From NCBI RefSeq assembly GCF_000350525.1, contig NZ_AOCN01000026.1, positions 134,770 to 198,769 on the forward strand: a stretch of 64,000 nt of DNA. Direction: 5' to 3'. Positions 57,057 through 64,000 of the stretch are shown here, in pieces. Within the stretch, counting starts at the first letter, position 1. The number at the start of each line of letters is the position of its first letter. Under the pieces are notes generated by a model. That model saw only the letters and a program-made list of their open reading frames with translations. It was not told the origin of the DNA and did no database searches. The DNA is from Leucobacter salsicius M1-8 (GTDB lineage: Bacteria > Actinomycetota > Actinomycetes > Actinomycetales > Microbacteriaceae). The position numbers and the translations under genes were made by a program.

Positions 57057-60000
57057 CGTGCGCCCCCAGCCTGGCTAGCGGCGCCGGTCGCGTCGATGGT
57101 GATGATGAACGGAGCCTTGTCGGTGCCGAGCGCCTTAGCGCCGGTGATGAACACGCCGTTGCCGGGGGACGCGATGTCGTCGACGATCGCGTCGATCCCG
57201 ATTGCCTCCTGCACCGCGATGCCCTCGGCGAGCGTCTCGGCCGCGATGAGCGCGCTGTGCGCCATCAGTGCCTCCACGTGAGCCGGTTCAGCGTTCAGCG
57301 CGAGCACGATGCGGTCGCTCACGTCGAGACCCGCGTTCTTGCGCGCCTCCTGCACGGCTCGGATCGCGTCGCGTGCGATGCCCTCGGCTTCAAGCTCGGG
57401 GGTCATCTCGGTGTCGAGCAGCACGAAGCCGCCGCCCGCGATGAGCGTGAGGGCCGTGTCACCGTCGTCGCCCGCGCGCAGCGTGAGCTCGTACTCGTGC
57501 GGCTCGAGGTCGATGTCGCCCGCGGTCACGACGCCGTTGGTCTCAGACCAGTCGCCCGATTTCGCGGCCTTGATGGCCTGCTGCACCTGCTTGCCCAGGC
57601 GGGGGCCTGCGGCGCGCGCGTTGACGGCGAGCTGCTGCACGATGCCGTGCTCGGCCGCGCTCTGCTCGGTCTGCTGCATGAGGGTCACCTGCTTGACGTT
57701 GAGCTCTTCACGGAGAATGCCAGCGAAGGGCTCGAGCGCGGCGGGGCGCTGCGTCACGACGGTGAGCTCCGCGAGCGGCAGACGTACGCGCAGCTTGCGC
57801 GCCTTGCGCAGGGCGAGGGCCTGCGAGGTGATCTGACGCACCTCGTCCATCGCGGCGACGAGTTCGTCGTCGACGGGGAACTCGCCGGCGTCGGGCCATT
57901 CGGTGAGGTGCACCGATCGACCGCCGGTGAGGCCGCGCCACAACTCCTCGGTGACGAGCGGGGCCATCGGGGCTGCCACGCGGGCGACCGTCTCGAGCAC
58001 GGTGAAGAGGGTGTCGAAGGCCTGCTGGTTGGTGGCCTTGCCGTTCTCGCCGTGCACGCCCTCCCAGAACCGGTCACGCGAGCGGCGTACGAACCAGTTC
58101 GTGAGCACCTCGGCGTAGTTGCGCAGCGCCTCGGCGGCACTCGTGGTGTCGAGGCCCTCCAGGTGGTCGCCCACCTCGCGCACGAGCTGGCCCGTCTTCG
58201 CGAGAATGTAGCGGTCGAGCGGATCCGTGGAATCGGTGCGACGCTCGGCCGTCAGGCCATCGGCATTCGCGTACAGGCTGAAGAAGTACCAGGTGCTCCA
58301 CAGCGGCAGGATGAACTGGCGCACACCCTCGCGGATACCCTCTTCGGTGACGACGAGGTTGCCGCCGCGCACGACGGGCGAGGCCATGAGGAACCAGCGC
58401 ATCGCGTCCGAGCCGTCACGGTTGAACACCTCGTTGACATCGGGGTAGTTCTGCAGCGACTTCGACATCTTGTTGCCGTCTGAGCCGAGCACAATGCCGT
58501 GGCTGATCACGTTCTTGAACGCGGGCCGGTCAAACAGCGCCGTGGCCAGCACGTGCTGCACGTAGAACCAACCGCGCGTCTGCCCAATGTACTCAACGAT
58601 GAAGTCGGCGGGCTGGTTGGTATCGAACCACTCCTGGTTCTCGAACGGGTAGTGGGCCTGCGCAAACGGCATGGAGGCCGAGTCGAACCAGACGTCGAGC
58701 ACGTCCTCGATGCGGCGCATCGTCGACTGCCCCGTGGGGTCGTTCGGGTTGGGGCGCGTCAGCGAATCAATGTAGGGGCGGTGCAGATCGATCTCGCCCT
58801 CGCCGTTGCGCGGCAGCTCACCGAAGTCGGCCTCAAGCTCGGAGATCGAACCGTACACGTCGACGCGCGGGTACTCGGGGTCGTCGCTCTTCCACACGGG
58901 AATCGGGCTACCCCAGTAGCGGTTGCGGCTGATCGACCAGTCGCGTGCGCCCTCAAGCCACTTGCCAAACTGGCCGTGCTTGACGTTCTCGGGCACCCAG
59001 TTGATCTGCTCGTTCGTCTCAAGCATGCGGCCCTTGATGTCGGTGACGCGCACGAACCAGCTCGACACCGCCTTGTAGATCAACGGGTTGCGGCAGCGCC
59101 AGCAGTGCGGGTACGAGTGCTCGTAGCTTGCTTCGCGCAGCAGTCGGCCCGCAGCCTTCACGATCCGGATCAGGGGGCGGTTAGCTTCCATCCACAGCTC
59201 ACCCGCGACGTCGCTGACGGTGCTGAGGAAGCGTCCGCCCTCATCGAGGCTCAGGATCGTCGGGATCCCCGCGGCCTGTGCGAGGCGCTGATCGTCCTCA
59301 CCGTAGGCAGGGGCCTGGTGCACGATGCCGGTGCCGTCGGTCGTGAGCACATAGTCGTCGACGAGGATCTGCCAGGCGGCACCCGTGTTCCACTCCTCAA
59401 CGTCGGAGTAGTAGTCGAACAGCGGCTCGTAGCGCACGCCGCCGAGCTCTGCACCCGTGATGGTGCGGGTGATGGCCTCGGCCGCCTCCGCAGCGTTCTC
59501 GTAGCCCAGCTCCTTGACGTGGTTGGCGACGAGATCCGAAGCGAGCAGGTAGCTGGCCACACCGGTTTCGCCGCCGTCTGCAGCACCCGCGGGGCCCGCG
59601 GGCACAATGGCGTACGCGATGGCGGGGCCGACCGCGAGAGCGAGGTTCGTGGGCAGGGTCCAGGGAGTCGTCGTCCACGCGAGTGCGCGGGTGCCGACGA
59701 GGCCGAGCGCCTCGGCCTGCTCGCCCACGAGCGGGAACGTCACCGTAACCGAGGGGTCCTGACGCATCTGGTAGACGTCATCATCCATGCGTAGCTCGTG
59801 GTTCGACAGCGGGGTCTCGTCACGCCAGCAGTAGGGCAGGATCCGCGAGCCCTCGTACGCGAGGCCCTGATCATAGAGCCGCTTGAACGCCCACAGCACG
59901 CTCTCCATGTAAGAGAGGTCGAGGGTCTTGTAGCCGCCCTCGAAGTCCACCCAGCGCGCCTGGCGGGTGACGTACTCTTCCCATTCCTTGGTGTACTGCA

Positions 60001-60424
60001 GCACCGATTCGCGCGCCTTCGCGTTGAACGCGGCGACGCCCATCTCTTCGATCTCAGACTTCTCGGTGATGCCGAGCTGCTTCATCGCCTCGAGCTCGGC
60101 GGGGAGTCCGTGGGTATCCCACCCGAACTTGCGGTCGACGTGGCGACCACGCATGGTCTGGAACCGGGGAAAGACGTCCTTCGCGTAGCCCGTCAGCAGG
60201 TGGCCGTAGTGCGGCAGGCCGTTGGCGAACGGCGGGCCATCGTTGAAGACCCATTTCGGCTGGCCCTCACGCTGGCGCAGCGACTCGGCGAACGTGTCAT
60301 CCTTCGCCCAGAAGTCGAGCACGCCGGTTTCAATGGCGGGCAATGACGGTGACGGGGTCACTCCGAAAGCTGCGCCCGCGCTGTGCTGCGCTGCGTCGCC
60401 CGTTGGCTGCTGGGGGTAGGGCAT
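57053..60424 (-). CDS. ileS: Isoleucyl-tRNA synthetase
   Basis: IleRS charges tRNA-Ile and edits misactivated valine. The 1123-residue class Ia enzyme has the HIGH-type motif as HYGH (72-75, in GLPHYGHLL), a following WDTHGLP, the CP1 editing domain, and KMSKS (652-656). The GLPHYGH form and large size point to the eukaryote-like type 2 IleRS that is naturally insensitive to mupirocin; this is a family inference. ATG 60424 has GTGAGGACC upstream; a GTG four codons earlier is less likely. It is under T-box control and followed by folC. Confidence 0.96.
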   Translation of the reverse strand: MPYPQQPTGDAAQHSAGAAFGVTPSPSLPAIETGVLDFWAKDDTFAESLRQREGQPKWVFNDGPPFANGLPHYGHLLTGYAKDVFPRFQTMRGRHVDRKFGWDTHGLPAELEAMKQLGITEKSEIEEMGVAAFNAKARESVLQYTKEWEEYVTRQARWVDFEGGYKTLDLSYMESVLWAFKRLYDQGLAYEGSRILPYCWRDETPLSNHELRMDDDVYQMRQDPSVTVTFPLVGEQAEALGLVGTRALAWTTTPWTLPTNLALAVGPAIAYAIVPAGPAGAADGGETGVASYLLASDLVANHVKELGYENAAEAAEAITRTITGAELGGVRYEPLFDYYSDVEEWNTGAAWQILVDDYVLTTDGTGIVHQAPAYGEDDQRLAQAAGIPTILSLDEGGRFLSTVSDVAGELWMEANRPLIRIVKAAGRLLREASYEHSYPHCWRCRNPLIYKAVSSWFVRVTDIKGRMLETNEQINWVPENVKHGQFGKWLEGARDWSISRNRYWGSPIPVWKSDDPEYPRVDVYGSISELEADFGELPRNGEGEIDLHRPYIDSLTRPNPNDPTGQSTMRRIEDVLDVWFDSASMPFAQAHYPFENQEWFDTNQPADFIVEYIGQTRGWFYVQHVLATALFDRPAFKNVISHGIVLGSDGNKMSKSLQNYPDVNEVFNRDGSDAMRWFLMASPVVRGGNLVVTEEGIREGVRQFILPLWSTWYFFSLYANADGLTAERRTDSTDPLDRYILAKTGQLVREVGDHLEGLDTTSAAEALRNYAEVLTNWFVRRSRDRFWEGVHGENGKATNQQAFDTLFTVLETVARVAAPMAPLVTEELWRGLTGGRSVHLTEWPDAGEFPVDDELVAAMDEVRQITSQALALRKARKLRVRLPLAELTVVTQRPAALEPFAGILREELNVKQVTLMQQTEQSAAEHGIVQQLAVNARAAGPRLGKQVQQAIKAAKSGDWSETNGVVTAGDIDLEPHEYELTLRAGDDGDTALTLIAGGGFVLLDTEMTPELEAEGIARDAIRAVQEARKNAGLDVSDRIVLALNAEPAHVEALMAHSALIAAETLAEGIAVQEAIGIDAIVDDIASPGNGVFITGAKALGTDKAPFIITIDATGAASQAGGAR

Positions 60425-60704
60425 GTTGGTCCTCACTCGGTGCTACTGGTGCTGTTGTTCACACGCGCAGTGCGCGCGCGATCATTTCGCGCCGGGACGA
60501 GCTGGGGCCTTCAACCCCACCCGCGGTACCACCCCGCTTGCCGCCCCACGCACCCATCGGGTGACGTGAAGTGAGCCACTTCATTCGGCGATAACGGGCC
60601 GTACCCGTCTGGATCTACTGGGCGGGTTCATCTCGCGATATGCCCGCTGTTCTGCCAGAAACTCCCCGGTGATAGCCGGATCAAAGTCGTATGCGCTCAG
60701 TCTA
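60425..60704 (-). ncRNA. T-box riboswitch leader of ileS (Ile specifier)
   Basis: Read on the minus strand, a TAGACT -10 (60704-60699) starts a leader of about 268 nt. The T-box core GGGTGGTACCGCG (60534-60522) is an exact family match with the UGGU that pairs with a tRNA ending ACCA after discriminator A. Further 5' lies CTATCACCGGGGAG, in which AUC (60673-60671) is the likely isoleucine specifier, followed by GGCAGAACAGC, as in actinobacterial translational T-boxes. No terminator is seen, so control is probably by hiding the GTGAGGA ribosome site. Confidence 0.93.
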
Positions 60705-61079
60705 GCAGGGCCCCAAGATAACGACGGCGTAACGATCAGCGAACATTAGAATCCCTGATCAGAGGCGTAAGCGGATGTGCTACGCGCGCCCGTGGCGCGC
60801 TCGAAGCCTTGCGCTTTGGCTACGGACGTTGTTAGCGTCAATGACAGCGTTGTGTGCGAAAGAGCGTGATCGTTGCGCCACTTGTCCGCGGGCCCAATCG
60901 TCGAGAGCCGGCGACCCGCGTGAGACTCAAGCGGGTGCAGTGGCCCCTTTCGCCCCGCAATACAGGTTCTTAACGGCTTCAGCGAGAAGCCGCCATAGTG
61001 GGATGCCCGTGCGACCTCGAACCCGCTCGGTTTGGCATACCCACACAACACCGCGGATCGTTCCGTGTAGGAGTTAAGC
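60705..61079. other. Intergenic region between ileS leader and proV
   Basis: About 375 nt with no convincing gene; a 100-codon open frame (60775-61077) has no ribosome site or homology I recognise. It should contain the proV promoter and perhaps a long leader. A hairpin CGGCTTC-agcga-GAAGCCG lies at 60974-60992. The proV ribosome site TAGGAG ends the region. Confidence 0.5.
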
Positions 61080-62444
61080 GTGACCAACACAGCAACACCG
61101 GGCGGGCCTGAAACGCCCACCGCCCCGGCGATCGAGGTGACCGGCGCAACCAAGGTTTTCGGTCGCCGCTCGAAGGAGGCCGCCAAACGGCTGCGCGCGG
61201 GTGCCTCGCGTGATGACATTAAGCAGCTCGGCACCGCCGCAGTTATTGATGCGAACTTTAATGTGCACCCCGGCGAGATCTTCGTCGTCATGGGCCTGTC
61301 GGGCTCGGGTAAGTCGACTTTGATTCGCATGCTCAACGGACTGGGCGAGACTACCGAGGGCTCGATCTCGGTGTTTGGCCACGAGATCGTGGGCATGAGC
61401 AGTGCAGAGCTGCGGGCTATTCGCCGCGACCGCATGTCGATGGTGTTTCAGCACTTCGCGCTGCTCCCCCACCGCACCGTGCTCGACAATGCCGCCTACG
61501 GCCTTGAGATCCAAGGGGTCGCGTCAGTCGAACGACGCGAGCGCGCACAGCATTGGCTCGAGCGGGTCGGGCTGACCGGTTGGGAAGACCACTTTCCAGG
61601 CGAGCTCTCGGGCGGCATGCAGCAGCGCGTGGGCCTGGCCCGCGCGTTCGCAGCTGACACCGACATCTTGCTCATGGACGAGGCGTTCTCGGCACTCGAC
61701 CCACTGATCCGGCGCGAAATGCAAGAACAGCTCGTCGAGCTGCAGCAGGAGCTGGGCAAGACCATCGTGTTCATCACGCACGACCTCAATGAGGCCATGT
61801 TCCTTGGCGACCGGATCGCGGTCATGCGCGACGGCCGAATCGTGCAGGTGGGCACGCCCAATGACATCTTGACCGACCCGGCGAACGACTACGTCGCCCA
61901 GTTCGTGCAAGACGTCGACCGTGCCCGCGTGCTGACCGCGGGCGACGTCATGGAGCCGCCGCGCGCCGTCGTGCCCGCGTCGGCCGGCCCGCGTGCCGCG
62001 CTGCGCATGATGCGCGATCTGCAGACCTCCGCCTGCTTCGTCACGACGAACGGCCGCAAGCTGCTCGGCGTGGTGCGCGACAAGGACATGCTGCGTGAAG
62101 TGCGAGAGGGCGGCACGAATCTCACCGACAAGGTGCGCCCCACGCCCTCCATCGTGGGCCGCGACCAGTACATCGCCGACCTCTTCGAGCTCGCAGTCGA
62201 GAGCCCGCTGCCCGTAGCCGTGGTCGACGATCAGGATCGCCTCATCGGCGTGGTCCCCCGCGTCACGCTGCTCGCATCACTCACCAACGTGCCCGCAGTC
62301 ACGACGGAGATCCCGATCATCGAGCCCACCCCCGACGTCCCCAAGGCCGTCATCACGGAGACGCTCGCGCAAACCCACCCCGGCTTCCCGATGGGTGAAC
62401 CCGCGCCCGAATCACCGGCCTCAACCCAGGGAGCACAAGCATGA
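61080..62444 (+). CDS. proV: Glycine betaine/proline ABC transporter ATP-binding protein ProV
   Basis: ProV energises uptake of osmoprotectants such as glycine betaine. The 454-residue protein has Walker [10 protein letters not shown]-loop FQHFALLPH, signature LSGGMQQRVGLA (the GMQQR form typical of ProV/OpuA), Walker B LLMDEAFSALDP, and two C-terminal CBS domains (about 285-410: AGDVMEPPRAV and VVRDKDML) that can sense ionic strength or c-di-AMP in this family. GTG 61080 follows TAGGAG. The stop overlaps the proW ATG by 4 nt. Confidence 0.93.
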   Translation: MTNTATPGGPETPTAPAIEVTGATKVFGRRSKEAAKRLRAGASRDDIKQLGTAAVIDANFNVHPGEIFVVMGLSGSGKSTLIRMLNGLGETTEGSISVFGHEIVGMSSAELRAIRRDRMSMVFQHFALLPHRTVLDNAAYGLEIQGVASVERRERAQHWLERVGLTGWEDHFPGELSGGMQQRVGLARAFAADTDILLMDEAFSALDPLIRREMQEQLVELQQELGKTIVFITHDLNEAMFLGDRIAVMRDGRIVQVGTPNDILTDPANDYVAQFVQDVDRARVLTAGDVMEPPRAVVPASAGPRAALRMMRDLQTSACFVTTNGRKLLGVVRDKDMLREVREGGTNLTDKVRPTPSIVGRDQYIADLFELAVESPLPVAVVDDQDRLIGVVPRVTLLASLTNVPAVTTEIPIIEPTPDVPKAVITETLAQTHPGFPMGEPAPESPASTQGAQA

Positions 62445-63340
62445 ACGACTTCAGACTCCCCCTCGGTGATGGCGCAAAGGCCGTCGTCGACTGGCTCACC
62501 ACCTCGGCCGAGGGACTTTTCTCGGTCATCAAGTTGATCCTCAACGGCGCATTTGAGAGCCTCAACTTTGTGCTCGCGGAGCCGCCCTTCTGGGCGATCA
62601 TCATTGTGCTGGCCGCCGCAGCGTGGCTCGCCAAGGGATGGAAGCTCGCTGTCGGCACCATCATTGGCCTGCTCATCATCGTGGGCGTCGATCAGTGGGA
62701 AGCGGCAATGAACACGCTTGCCCTGGTGCTGGTCGCGAGCATCATCGCGCTCGCGCTCGCGATTCCGCTGGGCATTCTGGCGGCACGAAACGACACGGCA
62801 TCGAAGGTCATTCGACCGATTCTCGACTTCTTGCAGACCATGCCCGCGTTCGTCTACCTGATTCCCGCCCTCATGTTCTTCAGTGTGGGCGCGGTGCCCG
62901 GCATTGTCGCAACCATAGTGTTCGCGCTCGCCCCCGGCGTTCGCCTCACGGAGCTCGGCATTCGCGGAGTCGACTCGGAGGTGGTCGAGGCCGGCTACGC
63001 ATTCGGATCCACTCCCGGCCGCATTCTGCGCCAGATCCAGCTCCCCCTCGCGATGCCGTCCATCATGGCCGGCGTGAACCAGGTCATCATGCTGTCGCTC
63101 TCGATGGTCGTCATCGCGGGCATGGTCGGTGCCGGTGGGCTCGGCGGCGAGGTCGTCAAGGCCCTAAACCGCATCGACGTCGGGCTCGGCTTTGAGGCGG
63201 GCGTATCCGTAGTGATTCTCGCCATGATTCTCGATCGCACCACCGGCGCACTCGGCACCCGCACCAAGAAGCGCAAACCGGCCGCCGCCGCGGTGGTGGC
63301 CAAGGCCGAGCCCGAGACCGCAGCACCCGTGGCCGCGTAG
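62441..63340 (+). CDS. proW: Glycine betaine/proline ABC transporter permease ProW
   Basis: The membrane permease of the transporter. The 299-residue product has about six hydrophobic segments and the family-typical IRPILDFLQTMPAFVYLIPALMFF and EAGYAFGSTPGRILRQIQLPLAMPSI (the EAA loop that contacts ProV). The C-terminal tail is Lys/Ala-rich. ATG 62441 overlaps proV. It is followed by proX after an intercistronic region with hairpins. Confidence 0.93.
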   Translation: MNDFRLPLGDGAKAVVDWLTTSAEGLFSVIKLILNGAFESLNFVLAEPPFWAIIIVLAAAAWLAKGWKLAVGTIIGLLIIVGVDQWEAAMNTLALVLVASIIALALAIPLGILAARNDTASKVIRPILDFLQTMPAFVYLIPALMFFSVGAVPGIVATIVFALAPGVRLTELGIRGVDSEVVEAGYAFGSTPGRILRQIQLPLAMPSIMAGVNQVIMLSLSMVVIAGMVGAGGLGGEVVKALNRIDVGLGFEAGVSVVILAMILDRTTGALGTRTKKRKPAAAAVVAKAEPETAAPVAA

Positions 63341-63367
63341 GCACGCGATCCGGATCAATAAATTTGG

Positions 63368-63413
63368 CGGGCTCAGCCCGTCGCACCCCCGCGCGCTACG
63401 TGCGGGGATCCCC
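63368..63413 (+). other. Hairpins between proW and proX
   Basis: A 5-bp CGGGC/GCCCG stem (63368-63380), a 6-bp CCCCGC/GCGGGG stem (63387-63407) and the palindrome GGGGATCCCC (63404-63413, overlapping the second) lie in the 108-nt gap. Such structures often protect a transcript end or reduce read-through, which would let binding protein and permease be made in different amounts. Confidence 0.5.
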
Positions 63414-63448
63414 AACAACCGCGCCTGGCGCGGAAGGAAAGGAACATC

Positions 63449-64000
63449 ATGAAGAAGCGTTTTATCACCGGAGCGGTCGCGCTTGGCGCCGCTGCAGCGC
63501 TTGCCCTCACGGGTTGCTCGAGCAGCGGTACGGACAATGCCGACGGCGGCGACGGCAAGGGCACCGTCACCATTGGCATGTTCAACTGGGACGAAGACAT
63601 CGCCGTCACCCACCTGTGGAAGGCAATCCTCGAGGAGCAGGGTTACGAGGTCGACATCGAGTCCGCTGACCCGGGTCCCGTGTTTAAGGGGCTGGCTGAC
63701 GGCGCCTACGACACAGTGCTCGATGTATGGCTGCCGCTCACGCACGCCACCTACCTCGAAGAGTACGGCGACAAGATCGTCGAGCTGGGCGCCTGGAACG
63801 ACGAGGCCCTGCTCACCATCGCGGTGAACGCAGACGCCCCCATCGACTCGCTCGATGAGCTCGCCGCCAATGCTGACCTGTTCGACAACAAGCTGGTGGG
63901 CATTGAGGCTGGCGCGGGGCTCACCGAGACCACCGAGAATGCGGTCATCCCCGGTTACGGCCTCGAGAAGATGGACTACATCGTCTCATCGACGCCCGCG
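63449..64000 (+). CDS. proX: Glycine betaine-binding lipoprotein ProX (partial)
   Basis: The substrate-binding protein of the transporter, cut by the window end after 184 residues. The signal peptide ends in lipobox LTGC (Cys23), so it is membrane anchored as expected for a Gram-positive. The OpuAC-type core begins VTIGMFNWDEDIAVTHLW and includes TVLDVWLPLTHATYL; the tryptophans in FNWDE and DVWLP are the usual parts of the aromatic box that holds the quaternary ammonium. ATG 63449 has GGAAAGGA upstream. The C-terminal part lies beyond the window. Confidence 0.93.
   Translation, partial: MKKRFITGAVALGAAAALALTGCSSSGTDNADGGDGKGTVTIGMFNWDEDIAVTHLWKAILEEQGYEVDIESADPGPVFKGLADGAYDTVLDVWLPLTHATYLEEYGDKIVELGAWNDEALLTIAVNADAPIDSLDELAANADLFDNKLVGIEAGAGLTETTENAVIPGYGLEKMDYIVSSTPA

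Noticed and set aside
60969-60998. Hairpin upstream of proV considered as a riboswitch
   Set aside because: Only a single 7-bp stem is clear. No conserved riboswitch core was recognised.
60775-61077. 100-codon open frame before proV
   Set aside because: Arg/Ser/Ala-rich with no ribosome site and no recognisable motif. It looks like chance coding in a GC-rich leader.

Overview
This window is high-GC chromosomal DNA from an actinobacterium, most likely family Microbacteriaceae (a Leucobacter-like genus is possible; the genus is not decided here). Reasons: SepH (DUF3071), DUF4193, DUF3093, DUF3710, DUF3159, DUF3099, DUF4233, RbpA, WhiA and OpcA are all actinobacterial markers; start codons are often GTG or TTG; -10 boxes are repeatedly TAGACT-like; and many genes appear to be leaderless. 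There is no phage, transposase, CRISPR array, tRNA or rRNA that I can see. It is core genome, about 63 genes, with most of the interest in regulation and gene order.

Layout. 1-9.4 kb: sepH, DUF4193, DUF3093, dut, DUF3710-DUF3159, acnA and dxs. 9.4-17.4 kb: M23 peptidase, trpF, a lipoprotein, a decayed cupin, an alpha/beta hydrolase-TrmH-PAP2 operon, an exonuclease, rpmE2, an ABC ATPase and serB. 17.4-21.5 kb: fabG, DUF3099-small Cys protein-SURF1, and an ABC-F ATPase. 21.6-30.4 kb: one long minus-strand run sufB-sufD-Rieske-sufC-sufT-zwf-opcA-gnd-pgl, with gaps of 0-9 nt or 4-nt overlaps, joining Fe-S cluster assembly to the oxidative pentose phosphate pathway. 30.6-33.4 kb: heme A genes ctaA and ctaB around a methyltransferase. 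33.4-38.3 kb: tkt-tal-pgi. 38.4-41.2 kb: rbpA, secG and tpiA-pgk. 41.2-51.8 kb: sodA, whiA, then rapZ-uvrC-uvrA and uvrB, with a membrane hydrolase divergent from uvrB. 51.9-57 kb: marR, a serine hydrolase lipoprotein, a YcaQ-like protein, ndk, and DUF4233-folC. 57-60.7 kb: ileS behind a T-box leader. 61-64 kb: a glycine betaine transporter proV-proW-proX, with proX cut by the window end.

How the parts work together. Central carbon genes (acnA; zwf, opcA, gnd, pgl; tkt, tal, pgi; tpiA, pgk) dominate, alongside Fe-S assembly, heme A/oxidase assembly, nucleotide excision repair and cell-division regulators. The strongest regulatory signals are a near-perfect LexA/SOS palindrome between uvrB and the divergent membrane hydrolase, a weaker LexA half-box before uvrA, a textbook T-box with a putative AUC specifier before ileS, an MtrA-like box before the M23 peptidase, and an 18-bp operator-like palindrome at the acnA start. 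Compared with the order known from other actinobacteria, yvcK and gap are missing from the rapZ-whiA-pgk cluster, and zwf-opcA-pgl has moved from the tkt-tal cluster to behind suf.
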